DNA of 64,000 nt from Mycobacterium sp. (GTDB lineage: Bacteria; Actinomycetota; Actinomycetes; Mycobacteriales; Mycobacteriaceae): contig JACPVR010000019.1 of the NCBI GenBank assembly GCA_016197405.1, forward strand, positions 172,377 to 236,376, read 5' to 3'. Position 1 is the stretch's first letter; every line of letters begins with the position of its first letter. Positions 1-7,864 of the stretch are shown piece by piece. Both the position numbers and the translations under genes were made by a program. Below the pieces are notes generated by a model, which had not been told where the DNA came from, did no database searches, and was given only the letters and a program-made list of their open reading frames with translations.

Positions 1-488
1 GAGGAGTGCACCCCGGTGGTGCCCGGCACGTAATTGAGCTCGCCCTGCACCCAGCGCGCCGCCTCGATGACGGCCTGTTGCGGCTCGTGATACTTGGCGA
101 TGCGCTGGCCCACCCGTTCGATCCGCTTGCTGGCCGGGGTGTACACCGTCGGCGTGAGCAGCTCGTCGAACCGGTCGATGACCGCGGCGGACTCCAGATC
201 GGCCCAGCTCACCGAGGTTTCCGGGGTGTCGGGCTTCTCGGTTTCCACCACCGAGGACGCGGTGACCTCCAGCTCGGTGTGCGGCGCGTGCAGATCGAAT
301 GTGGTGACCGCGGTTCCCCAGTAGTCGACATAGCGGTACTGCCGGGTCGCAGGCACGGTCTCGACCCGGTTGAGGATCACGTTCTGACGCGAATCCGAAC
401 GTGGCGTCAGCCGGGCCTCGTTGAACGACGCCGTGACCGGCGACTTGTACGCATAACCCGTCGCGTGGACCACCCGCATGCGCCACAT
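1..488 (-). CDS. Transglutaminase-like domain protein (C-terminus outside window)
   Basis: The frame opens with ATG at 488 and runs off the left edge, so only about 162 N-terminal residues are visible. The start (MWRMRVVHATGYAYKSPV) and the stretch of beta-strand sequence that follows match the N-terminal region of bacterial transglutaminase-like proteins; the Cys-His-Asp core should lie beyond the edge. The ATG overlaps the stop of the alpha-E gene by one base (TGATG), so the two are translationally coupled. It is the third gene of the ATP-grasp / alpha-E / transglutaminase unit that corresponds to Rv2409c-Rv2411c in M. tuberculosis. The family role is predicted to be peptide or amide-bond chemistry; the substrate is unknown. 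Confidence 0.85.
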   Translation of the reverse strand, partial: MWRMRVVHATGYAYKSPVTASFNEARLTPRSDSRQNVILNRVETVPATRQYRYVDYWGTAVTTFDLHAPHTELEVTASSVVETEKPDTPETSVSWADLESAAVIDRFDELLTPTVYTPASKRIERVGQRIAKYHEPQQAVIEAARWVQGELNYVPGTTGVHS

Positions 489-1465
489 CAGATCTCACCC
501 TCTTCGATGACCGTACCGCCGGCGCGCCCGGCGTCGGTCCAGGCAACCCAGGGCGCTGAGTGAAAGTACTGCAACGACAACGCATCTCCGACCTCGACGC
601 AGGTCCGCTGCAGCGAGGCCAACTGCTCTTCGAGCGATTCCAGCAAGGCACCGGAGGGCAGGAATTCGAGCTCACTGCGGGCCCTGCCGAGCAGACGCTG
701 GGCCTCCGCGGTCGACCCGACCCGGCTGTGCCTGCGCTGCAACAGTTCGTCGAGGCTGTGCTCGGCCAGCCGTAGCGAGTAGTAGACCGAACGCGGAAAG
801 AGCCGGTCCAGCAACATGAATTCGACGACCCGGCCGGCATCGAGCACACCGCGGTAGGTGCGCAGGTAGGTGTCGTGGGCGCCGGCCGAACGCAAGACCG
901 TCACCCAGGCCGGCGACGACGCACTGTCGCCGACACGCGACAGCAGCATTCGCACCGTCATATCGACACGTTCGATGGCCCGGCCCAGCACCATGAAGCG
1001 GTAGCCGTCGTCACGGGACAACGTCGAATCGGCCAGCCCGGCGAACATCGCCGCGCGGCCCTCGACATAGGCCAGGAATTCGTGCGGTCCGAGCCGGCGC
1101 GCCGCGCGCTCCCGCTCGGCCAGTGCGTTGTAGGTGGTGTTGAGGCACTCCCACATCTCGGTGGAGGTGACTTCTCGTGCACCGCGGGCATTCTCGCGTG
1201 CCGCCGTGATGGCTTCGACGATCGAGCAGCCACCCTTGGTGTCCCGACCGAACGCCACCAGATCGGTCAGTGACCACACATCCAGTTCGTGTTCGGGGGG
1301 TTCGATATCGAGAACCCGCAGCAGCACCCGGGAGGTCTGGTCGGGATCGACGCTGGAGTCTTCGAGCAGCTGGTGCACCACCACGTCGAGGATCCGGGCG
1401 GTGTCATCGGCGCGTTCGACGTAGCGGCCGATCCAATACAGCGATTCAGCGTTGCGGGCCAACAT
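488..1465 (-). CDS. Alpha-E domain protein (DUF403)
   Basis: This 325-residue protein has the alpha-E family signature at its N-terminus (LARNAESLYWIGRYVERAD) and an all-helical composition rich in Arg and Glu, with many helix-forming Leu/Ala runs and no signal peptide. The length is normal for the family. It starts with ATG at 1465, overlapping the stop of the ATP-grasp gene as TGATG, and its own stop overlaps the start of the transglutaminase gene in the same way. No enzymatic activity is established for this family; the constant company of a circularly permuted ATP-grasp and a transglutaminase-like protein suggests one complex or pathway, possibly a peptide-forming one. The Rv2410c equivalent lies in the same order in M. 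tuberculosis. Confidence 0.9.
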   Translation of the reverse strand: MLARNAESLYWIGRYVERADDTARILDVVVHQLLEDSSVDPDQTSRVLLRVLDIEPPEHELDVWSLTDLVAFGRDTKGGCSIVEAITAARENARGAREVTSTEMWECLNTTYNALAERERAARRLGPHEFLAYVEGRAAMFAGLADSTLSRDDGYRFMVLGRAIERVDMTVRMLLSRVGDSASSPAWVTVLRSAGAHDTYLRTYRGVLDAGRVVEFMLLDRLFPRSVYYSLRLAEHSLDELLQRRHSRVGSTAEAQRLLGRARSELEFLPSGALLESLEEQLASLQRTCVEVGDALSLQYFHSAPWVAWTDAGRAGGTVIEEGEI

Positions 1466-3174
1466 CAGTCGACCACCGCCTGCTGCTGCTGTTGCTGTGT
1501 CTGTTGTTGTTGGGTCTGTGTCGAGCTGTCGGACTTGGTTTCCCGGCCGACCTTGCCGTTGCGGGCGGCCTTCTCGGCCACGGTCGGCTTGCCGTTCTTG
1601 GTGGCATCGGGCAGCGAACGCACGACCTCGGCGGCACCGAGCTCACGCTGGGCAACCGAGGCCCGCGACGCCAGCACCCAGGTGTCCTTGGACCCGCCGC
1701 CCTGGCTGGAGTTCACCACCAGCGAGCCCTCCGGCAACGCCACCCGGGTCAGCCCGCCGGGCAGCACCCACACCTCGTCGCCGTCGTTGACCGCAAAGGG
1801 CCGCAGGTCGACGTGCCGCGGCGCCAGGCAATCGCCGATCTGTGTCGGCACCGTCGACAACTGGACGACCGGCTGGGCGATCCAGCCGCGCGGGTCGGCG
1901 CGGATCTTCTTGCTGATCGTGGCGAGCTCCTTCTCGTTGGCGTCGGGACCGAAGACGATGCCGTAACCGCCGGATCCTTCCACGGGTTTGATGACCAGTT
2001 CGGCGACCCGGTCGAGCACCTCTTCGCGTTCGTCGTCGAGCCAGCAGCGGAAGGTGTCGACATTGGCAAGCAGCGGCTTCTCGCCCAGGTAGTACTCAAC
2101 GATGGTCGGCACATAGGTGTAGACCAGCTTGTCGTCGCCGACACCGTTGCCGACCGCACTGGAGATCACCACGTTGCCGGCGCGTGCGGCGTTGAGCACG
2201 CCCGCCACACCGAGCACCGAATCGGGCCGGAAATGCATGGGGTCGAGGAACTCGTCGTCGATGCGGCGGTAGATGACATCGACCTGGCGCTCACCCTCGG
2301 TGGTGCGCATGTAGACGGTGTTGTCGCGGCAGAACAGGTCACGACCCTCGACCAGCTCGACACCCATCTGCCGGGCCAGCAGCGAATGCTCGAAATAGGC
2401 CGAGTTGTAGACGCCGGGAGTCAGCACGACGACCGTCGGATCGGCTTCGTTGGTGGCGGCGGCCTTACGCAGCGCGCGCAGCAGATGCGAGGAGTAATCG
2501 CCCACCGCGCGGACCCGGTGGGAGGCGAACAGGTTCGGGAACACCCGCGCCATGGTGCGGCGGTTCTCCATCACGTAGGACACCCCGGACGGCGAACGCA
2601 GATTGTCTTCCAGGACCCGGAACGTGCCCTGGGCGTCGCGCACCAGGTCGATACCGGCGACGTGGATCCGCACCCCGTTGGGCGGAACGATGCCGACGGC
2701 CTCGCGGTGGAAATGCTCGCAGGACGTGATGAGCCGGCGCGGGATGACACCGTCGCGCAGGATCTCCTGATCGCCGTAGATGTCGTCGAGGTAGAGCTCG
2801 AGGGCCTTGACCCGCTGCGCGATGCCCTTCTCCAGTCGCGACCATTCGGCCGCGGAGATGACCCGCGGCACCAGGTCGAGCGGGAACGGCCGCTCCTGGC
2901 CGGACAGCGAGAAGGTGATGCCCTGGTCGATGAAAGCGCGGCCCAGTGCCTCGGAGCGGGCTTCCAGCTCGGAGGCATCCGACGGCGACAGTTCGGCGTG
3001 AATACCTTTGTAGGGCCCGCGGACGTTGCCGGTCGCGTCGAACATCTCGTCGAAGGCCTTCGAATACGAGCCCCGCTTGTTGTAACCGCTGAAAATCTGC
3101 TCGTGTTTTCGCGACGCCGTGGAGGTGCTGCTGGTGCGGCGTCCTGACTCACTGGGCACGGTTCGAAGACTCAC
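1465..3174 (-). CDS. Circularly permuted ATP-grasp type protein (DUF404/DUF407)
   Basis: A 569-residue protein starting at GTG 3174. The core from about residue 35 to 510 carries the permuted ATP-grasp family motifs, for example the RPFPLDLVPR stretch, the LEDNLRSPSGVSYVMENRR segment and the KPVEGSGGYGI nucleotide-binding loop, followed by the ARPxHVDLRPFAV-type segment seen here as APRHVDLRPFAVN. ATP-grasp enzymes couple ATP hydrolysis to carboxylate-amine ligation; the substrate here is not known. The C-terminus ends in a glutamine-rich tail (QTQQQQTQQQQQQ) coded by CAG/CAA repeats near 1480-1515. It is the first gene of a three-gene overlapping unit with alpha-E and transglutaminase-like genes, and corresponds to Rv2411c. 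Confidence 0.9.
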   Translation of the reverse strand: MSLRTVPSESGRRTSSTSTASRKHEQIFSGYNKRGSYSKAFDEMFDATGNVRGPYKGIHAELSPSDASELEARSEALGRAFIDQGITFSLSGQERPFPLDLVPRVISAAEWSRLEKGIAQRVKALELYLDDIYGDQEILRDGVIPRRLITSCEHFHREAVGIVPPNGVRIHVAGIDLVRDAQGTFRVLEDNLRSPSGVSYVMENRRTMARVFPNLFASHRVRAVGDYSSHLLRALRKAAATNEADPTVVVLTPGVYNSAYFEHSLLARQMGVELVEGRDLFCRDNTVYMRTTEGERQVDVIYRRIDDEFLDPMHFRPDSVLGVAGVLNAARAGNVVISSAVGNGVGDDKLVYTYVPTIVEYYLGEKPLLANVDTFRCWLDDEREEVLDRVAELVIKPVEGSGGYGIVFGPDANEKELATISKKIRADPRGWIAQPVVQLSTVPTQIGDCLAPRHVDLRPFAVNDGDEVWVLPGGLTRVALPEGSLVVNSSQGGGSKDTWVLASRASVAQRELGAAEVVRSLPDATKNGKPTVAEKAARNGKVGRETKSDSSTQTQQQQTQQQQQQAVVD

Positions 3175-3248
3175 CTGTCACATGCTGCCTGATGATCCGC
3201 ATTCCGGCAGGCCAGTGCGGTCCTTCCGGCCAGTCGGTTGCCGTGGCT

Positions 3249-3278
3249 TTGGGAGATTGGAGCCCACACTGGTAACCT
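3249..3278 (+). promoter_or_regulatory. Candidate SigA promoter of rpsT
   Basis: TTGGGA at 3249-3254 and TAACCT at 3273-3278 are separated by 18 bases and lie about 70 bases upstream of the rpsT start, in the gap between the divergent ATP-grasp gene and rpsT. This is a plausible -35/-10 pair read by eye only. Confidence 0.4.
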
Positions 3279-3346
3279 GAACAGTCGCTGCCCGCTGGTC
3301 GGGCACCCCAAACACCCAGCTTGAGAAATTGCGAAGGAACTAACGC

Positions 3347-3607
3347 GTGGCCAATATCAAGTCGCAGCAGAAGCGCATCCTCACCAACGAGCGCGCCCGA
3401 TTGCGCAACCAGTCGGTGCGATCCGCTCTGCGCACGGCTGTCCGCGGGTTCCGTGAGGCGATCGACGCAGGTGAGAAGGACAAGGCAGCCGAGTTGCTGG
3501 CCTCGACCAGCCGCAAGCTGGACAAGGCAGCCAGCAAGGGCGTCATTCACAAGAACCAGGCCGCCAATAAGAAGTCGGCCCTGGCGCACGCACTCGCCAA
3601 GCTCTGA
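3347..3607 (+). CDS. rpsT: 30S ribosomal protein S20
   Basis: An 86-residue basic protein beginning at GTG 3347 (ANIKSQQKRILTNERARLRN) with a GAAGGAAC ribosome-binding site about ten bases upstream. The N-terminal basic helix, the RSALRTAVR segment and the AASKGVIHKNQAANKKSALA C-terminal helix are the S20 family pattern, and the length is normal. S20 binds 16S rRNA early in 30S assembly. It is a single-gene unit with its own promoter region and a hairpin directly downstream, placed convergent to holA as in M. tuberculosis (Rv2412). Confidence 0.98.
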   Translation: MANIKSQQKRILTNERARLRNQSVRSALRTAVRGFREAIDAGEKDKAAELLASTSRKLDKAASKGVIHKNQAANKKSALAHALAKL

Positions 3608-3625
3608 GACGTCTCTTCTCGGATT

Positions 3626-3655
3626 CCGCCGACGGCTACCTTCTGCCGTCGGCGG
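3626..3655. terminator. Bidirectional hairpin between rpsT and holA
   Basis: Perfect 11-base arms (CCGCCGACGGC at 3626-3636 and its complement at 3645-3655) flank an 8-base loop. The right arm overlaps the last codons and the stop of holA on the minus strand, and the hairpin begins 18 bases after the rpsT stop. No long T tract follows, which is common in mycobacterial terminators. Confidence 0.65.
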
Positions 3656-4598
3656 CCAATTCGGCAACGCGGCGAACCGCGGTTTCCAGGGCGTAGTCCG
3701 CATCAGCGGCTGCGCCCTTGACGTCTGCGTTGAGCGCCGCGACCAGCCGCATCGCGGTGGCAACCGTCTCGCGTGACCAGCGCCTGGACTGTTTCTGTGC
3801 CTTCTGCACTCGCCACGGCGGCATCTTCAACTCACCGGCCAGCCGGTAGGGATCCCCGGACAGCGGTCCGACCCGCGCGATCGTGTGCACCGCCTCGGCC
3901 AGCGCGTCGGCGAGCACCACGCGCGGCTCGCCGGACAACATGGCCCACCGCAACGATTCGGTGGCACCCTCGACGTCACCGGTGACGGCCTTGTCGGCGA
4001 TATCGAAGCCCTTCACCTCGGCCTTACCGCTGTGATAACGGCGCACCGCGGCGACGTCGACCCGCCCATCGGTGTCGGCGACCAGCTGTGAGCATGCCGA
4101 CGCGAGCTCACGGATATCGGATCCGATCGCGTCGATGAGCACCGTGACGGTCTGTTCGTCGACCTTGACCTTGTGCGAGCGGAACTCGGCGCGGACGAAA
4201 TCGGCGCGTTCACTTGCCTTGGCCAGCTTGGCGCACAGATGGACCTCGGCGCCGAGGGCGCGGATCTTGTCGGCCAGTGCCTTGGCCCGGCCGCCACCGG
4301 TGTGCACGATGACCAGCAGGGTGCCCTCGGGCAGGTCGGCCGCCGCCGCTTCGATGACGGCCACCGCGTCTTTACCGGCCTCGGCGGCCGCTTCCAGCAC
4401 CACCACCCGCTCGTCGGCGAACAACGACGGGCTCAGCAGTTCGGCGAGCTCGCTGGTGCTGACCTCACCGGCTCGTAACCGGTTGACCGGGACGTCGGAA
4501 CTACCCGCGGTCCGCCGCGCGCCGCTCAGCACGCCGGCGATAGCGCGCTCGACCAGCAGCTCCTCTTCACCAAGCACCAGATGCAGCTGTTGGCTCAC
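3636..4598 (-). CDS. holA: DNA polymerase III subunit delta (HolA), from an internal GTG
   Basis: The C-terminal 320 residues of a longer frame align with mycobacterial HolA from the first residues onward (QQLHLVLGEEELLVERA), with later family segments such as KVKVDEQTVTVLIDAIGSD, RELASACSQLVAD and the PPWRVQKAQKQSRRWS helix. HolA is the clamp-loader subunit that opens the beta clamp during replication. The expected start is GTG at 4598, giving 320 residues against about 316 in M. tuberculosis. No convincing Shine-Dalgarno sequence precedes it. There is no stop codon between the upstream comEC frame and this GTG, so HolA may be made separately, by re-initiation, or as the tail of a ComEC-HolA fusion. 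Confidence 0.9.
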   Translation of the reverse strand: MSQQLHLVLGEEELLVERAIAGVLSGARRTAGSSDVPVNRLRAGEVSTSELAELLSPSLFADERVVVLEAAAEAGKDAVAVIEAAAADLPEGTLLVIVHTGGGRAKALADKIRALGAEVHLCAKLAKASERADFVRAEFRSHKVKVDEQTVTVLIDAIGSDIRELASACSQLVADTDGRVDVAAVRRYHSGKAEVKGFDIADKAVTGDVEGATESLRWAMLSGEPRVVLADALAEAVHTIARVGPLSGDPYRLAGELKMPPWRVQKAQKQSRRWSRETVATAMRLVAALNADVKGAAADADYALETAVRRVAELAADGRR

Positions 4599-6152
4599 GG
4601 TGACGATGGTGTCATGTCGCACCGACAGCACGGTGCTGCGGGCCGTCACCCAGCCTGATAGCGCCCATGCGAGCAGCACCACGACGACCACGGCGGCACC
4701 GCAGGCGAGTACGGCCCGGCCGGATCGTCGGCGCCACAGCACCACCAGCACGACGGCGGACAACGCGACCGTGACCACGCCACCGAGGCCCGCCGGAACG
4801 GTGATCGTCGCACCGGGCACGCGCGCCGACCATCGGGACACCGCGAGCAGCCACCACAATTCCGGTCCGGTGAAACGGATCAGCAACTGCGCGGCCGCGG
4901 GCCAGCACAGGACCAACGGCGCGGCCGCGGTGCCGAGCACCGTGATCGGGGCGATCACCGGCGCGACGCCCAGGTTCGCCACCACCGCGACCAGGCTCAG
5001 CTTTCCCGAGATGCCCGCGATCAGCGGCGCTGTCACCAGCTGCGCGGCAGCAGCCACCGCGACGGCGCCGGCCAACCATTCGGGCCAGCCACGGGCGACC
5101 AGCCGCCGGGAGAACACCGGCGCGATGAGAACAAGTGCGGCAGTGGCACATACCGACAATGCGAAGCCGATGTCAACCGCCAGTTGCGGTGCCAGCAGCA
5201 TCAACGCCATGACCGTGGCGGCCAGCGCCGGAATGGCCTGCCTGCGACGCGCGGTCAGCATCGCAAGCAATGTGATGGCCCCCATGACCGCGGCACGCAA
5301 CACGCTGGCGGTGGGTTGCACCACGATGACGAACGCGATCAACGCCATGCCCGCGGCTCCTACGGCTGCCCGCGGGCCGATCCAGCGCGCCGCCAGCAGC
5401 ACCGCCCCGCAGACGATCGTGACGTTGGCGCCGGACACCGCATTCAGATGGGTCAGCCCCGCAGCCCGGAACTCGGCGGTGACCTGGTCGGACAACGCCG
5501 ACGTGTCGCCCAGGACCAGAGCCGGCAGCATGGCGGCCTGCCCGGCGGGCAGCGTGGCACGGGCGGCGTCGGCGAAGCGCTCACGGACTGCGCGCGCCAT
5601 CCGTTGCACCGCCGATGCCCTGCCCAGCACCGGATCACCCGTGGCGGTCAGTGTGGCGGCGGTCAGATCGCGCCGCGATGGTCGGCTGATCCGCGCGCGG
5701 AACCGCATCGGTAGCCCTGCCGCGGCTTCGGCGAAAGCCGATGACGACGCGAAAACCACTACCCGGCAAGGTGCTTCGGTGCCGTCGAGTGTCATGAGGT
5801 CGGCCTTGACGAGCAGCCGCCCCCGGCCCACCGCACGCGGGCTCTCGGTGGGTGTGACGGTGACCTCGGCGACCGTACCGAACCGGGCGGTGACGGGGTG
5901 GTCGCGGATATCGTCGGCGCGCAGCGCGATCGCGGTACCGAATCCCGCGCCGACCACGCAGATCGCGGCCAGTGCGCTCAGGTGCGTCCCGATCCGGTGG
6001 CGCGCGAACAGCACAACCGCGCCGGCCGCACCCGAGACCGCGACCAGCAGCCAGCCGACCGACCAGAGGGTCCCCGCCGCCGTCACCGCCCAGCAGGTCA
6101 CCGCCGCGGGAACCAACCGCAGATCGGTTACGGCGGCGCGTCCGTCGTTCAC
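3636..6152 (-). CDS. comEC: ComEC/Rec2-type membrane protein reading in frame into HolA (838 codons)
   Basis: The first 518 codons (6152 to 4599) are a ComEC/Rec2 competence protein: hydrophobic N-terminal segments, a soluble OB-like region, then the Competence-domain motif GLTHLNAVSGANVTIVCG near residue 230, followed by many membrane segments. The C-terminal metallo-beta-lactamase domain of larger ComEC proteins is absent, as in Rv2414c (about 514 residues). ComEC forms the inner-membrane channel for DNA uptake in competent bacteria; a role in mycobacteria is not established. The start GTG at 6152 overlaps the comEA stop as GTGA. The frame carries on without a stop through the holA coding sequence to 3636. 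A single-base indel in the last part of comEC would end it at the TGA that overlaps the holA GTG, so a sequencing error or true fusion are both possible. Confidence 0.75.
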   Translation of the reverse strand: MNDGRAAVTDLRLVPAAVTCWAVTAAGTLWSVGWLLVAVSGAAGAVVLFARHRIGTHLSALAAICVVGAGFGTAIALRADDIRDHPVTARFGTVAEVTVTPTESPRAVGRGRLLVKADLMTLDGTEAPCRVVVFASSSAFAEAAAGLPMRFRARISRPSRRDLTAATLTATGDPVLGRASAVQRMARAVRERFADAARATLPAGQAAMLPALVLGDTSALSDQVTAEFRAAGLTHLNAVSGANVTIVCGAVLLAARWIGPRAAVGAAGMALIAFVIVVQPTASVLRAAVMGAITLLAMLTARRRQAIPALAATVMALMLLAPQLAVDIGFALSVCATAALVLIAPVFSRRLVARGWPEWLAGAVAVAAAAQLVTAPLIAGISGKLSLVAVVANLGVAPVIAPITVLGTAAAPLVLCWPAAAQLLIRFTGPELWWLLAVSRWSARVPGATITVPAGLGGVVTVALSAVVLVVLWRRRSGRAVLACGAAVVVVVLLAWALSGWVTARSTVLSVRHDTIVTVSQQLHLVLGEEELLVERAIAGVLSGARRTAGSSDVPVNRLRAGEVSTSELAELLSPSLFADERVVVLEAAAEAGKDAVAVIEAAAADLPEGTLLVIVHTGGGRAKALADKIRALGAEVHLCAKLAKASERADFVRAEFRSHKVKVDEQTVTVLIDAIGSDIRELASACSQLVADTDGRVDVAAVRRYHSGKAEVKGFDIADKAVTGDVEGATESLRWAMLSGEPRVVLADALAEAVHTIARVGPLSGDPYRLAGELKMPPWRVQKAQKQSRRWSRETVATAMRLVAALNADVKGAAADADYALETAVRRVAELAADGRR

Positions 6153-6997
6153 ACACGGACCAGCTCGCGAATCTTGTCCAGCCGCGCCGGACCGATGCCG
6201 TCGACATCACCGAGCTGGTCGACACTGGAGAATCGGCCGTTGTGCTCACGCCAGGCGATGATCGCCGCCGCCGTCACCGGTCCGACACCGGGTAACGCGT
6301 CGAGCTGCTCCACTGTGGCGCTGTTGAGGTCGACCGGCTCGGCGGGACCGGCCGGGGCCGCGGGTGACCCGGGCGCCGCACCCGGGCCCGCTGCCGGGGT
6401 GGACCCGGTGACGGCGCTGCCGAGCGCGGTGACACCGCCTGGCAGCGGGGCGAGACCGACCACCACCTGCTCGCCGTCCGCCAGCCGGCGGGCCAGGTTC
6501 AGCCCGACACTGTCGGCTCCGGTGAGCGCACCGCCTGCCGCGGTGACCGCATCCGCGACGCGCGCCCCCGGTGTGAGCGTGACCAGCCCCGGGGTCGGTA
6601 CCAGGCCGACGACACTCACCACGACGGGCTCGTCGGGGTGCTGCTCAGGTGCGGGCCGGGCGCTGGTCGTCGAAACCATCTGCACGTCGGGCAGCTTGGC
6701 CGACACCACCGGTGCAGGCTGCGCCCGCACCAGGGTGAACACCGTGACCAGCACCGCGATCAGCGCGACAGCACCCAGGGCCATCGCACCGGCCCGGCCG
6801 GGGTCGGCCCGCACCGCCGCCAGCCAGCCCTTACCCGGTCCCCCAGTGTCGGGCAGCCAGCGCGGCAGCAGCGCGGTGACGTCATCGCCGTCGGTATGCG
6901 CCTCCTCGGTGCCGGCGCTCTCCGGGTCGGCGACCTCGTCGACATCAAGGCCGCCCAACCGGCGGTGCAGACGTTGCGAAGGCGTGTCCGGTGACAT
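6149..6997 (-). CDS. comEA: ComEA family helix-hairpin-helix DNA-binding protein
   Basis: A 282-residue protein from ATG 6997. Residues 1-65 are cytoplasmic and acidic/proline-rich, one membrane segment follows at about 68-92 (ALGAVALIAVLVTVFTLV), then a SLBB-like domain (VVSVVGLVPTPGLVTL) and a C-terminal pair of helix-hairpin-helix motifs (DLNSATVEQLDALPGVGP ... GRFSSVDQLGDVDGIGP). This is the layout of ComEA, the membrane-anchored DNA receptor that hands DNA to ComEC. It overlaps comEC by four bases (GTGA) and so is co-transcribed with comEC and holA. The N-terminal extension before the membrane segment is longer than in Bacillus ComEA but usual for mycobacteria (Rv2415c). Confidence 0.92.
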   Translation of the reverse strand: MSPDTPSQRLHRRLGGLDVDEVADPESAGTEEAHTDGDDVTALLPRWLPDTGGPGKGWLAAVRADPGRAGAMALGAVALIAVLVTVFTLVRAQPAPVVSAKLPDVQMVSTTSARPAPEQHPDEPVVVSVVGLVPTPGLVTLTPGARVADAVTAAGGALTGADSVGLNLARRLADGEQVVVGLAPLPGGVTALGSAVTGSTPAAGPGAAPGSPAAPAGPAEPVDLNSATVEQLDALPGVGPVTAAAIIAWREHNGRFSSVDQLGDVDGIGPARLDKIRELVRV

Positions 6998-7155
6998 GCC
7001 GCGACGGTAGGCCGGGGTCCCGCCGGATCCGGGTCGCCAAGGCGTCGTCGATCCGCCGGGTGTGTATCGGCACGCAACTGTGGATGACGACGCGAATGCG
7101 CCAATCGTCGCGAGCAGCGGTTTGCAGGCAATACCGCGCGGTAATGTTTTCTGCG

Positions 7156-7812
7156 ATGACAGAGCCTGCCAACAACGGGGATTCCGGACTGCGCGAACGC
7201 AAGAAGTTGCGCACCCGCACCCGACTCATCGACGCCGCACTGGAACTGGCGGAACGCCAGGGCTATGAGCGCACCACTGTGGAGCAGATCGCCGAGGCCG
7301 TGGAGGTGTCCCCGCGAACCTTCGCGCGGTACTTCCCCACCAAGGACGCCGCCATCCTTTCGCTCGTCGACCAGCAGAGCGCGGCGGTCGGCACCGAGCT
7401 GGCTCTCATCGGCCCCGACGTCAGACCGCTGGAGGCACTGCTCGCGGCCAACCTCGCTGCCTTACAGCGGACCAAGTCCACCGGCGGGCCGCTGGGCCTG
7501 GAGCGATTCGTCGCGGTATTGCGGATCATCAACAATTCGCCCGATCTACGCAGCGTGGCCGTCGGACAACGCTCGGTGGAGACCCGCACGCTGATCGCCG
7601 AACGACTCGGCACCTCGACCGAGGACCGCACGGTCAAACTGATCAGCGCGGTATGGGCGGCGATCCTGGTCAACGCCTGGGGCAACTTGGGTACCGAAGC
7701 CGACACCGCTGAGGTCAACACCGGCAATCTGACCGACCGCATGCATCAGATGCTGATCGACACCTTCGACGAATTCGCCGCCATATCAGCAGAATTACGC
7801 GACTCGGTGTGA
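7156..7812 (+). CDS. TetR family transcriptional regulator
   Basis: A 218-residue protein starting at ATG 7156; an in-frame ATG at 7144 is possible. The N-terminal helix-turn-helix (RTRLIDAALELAERQGYERT ... VSPRTFARYFPTKDAA) is classic TetR/AcrR, and the C-terminal ligand domain is of the mycobacterial FarR-like helical type with no recognisable ligand signature. It is transcribed away from comEA across a 158-base gap and sits 52 bases before the reductase gene at 7865, which it probably regulates or shares an operon with. In M. tuberculosis the corresponding spot, between comEA and degV, holds eis. Confidence 0.88.
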   Translation: MTEPANNGDSGLRERKKLRTRTRLIDAALELAERQGYERTTVEQIAEAVEVSPRTFARYFPTKDAAILSLVDQQSAAVGTELALIGPDVRPLEALLAANLAALQRTKSTGGPLGLERFVAVLRIINNSPDLRSVAVGQRSVETRTLIAERLGTSTEDRTVKLISAVWAAILVNAWGNLGTEADTAEVNTGNLTDRMHQMLIDTFDEFAAISAELRDSV

Positions 7813-7864
7813 TCGGCTGCCCCGCCGCGCACCTTCGAACCTTCCCGACGAACGGAGCCGCTCA

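Noticed and set aside
1270..3147. Long plus-strand frame (625 codons) opposite the ATP-grasp and alpha-E genes
   Set aside because: It is antisense to two well-supported genes; in GC-rich DNA the complementary frame is often open. No family-like sequence.
4072..6261. Plus-strand frame (729 codons) opposite comEC and holA
   Set aside because: Ser/Thr/Ala/Arg-rich shadow of the minus-strand genes with no domains.
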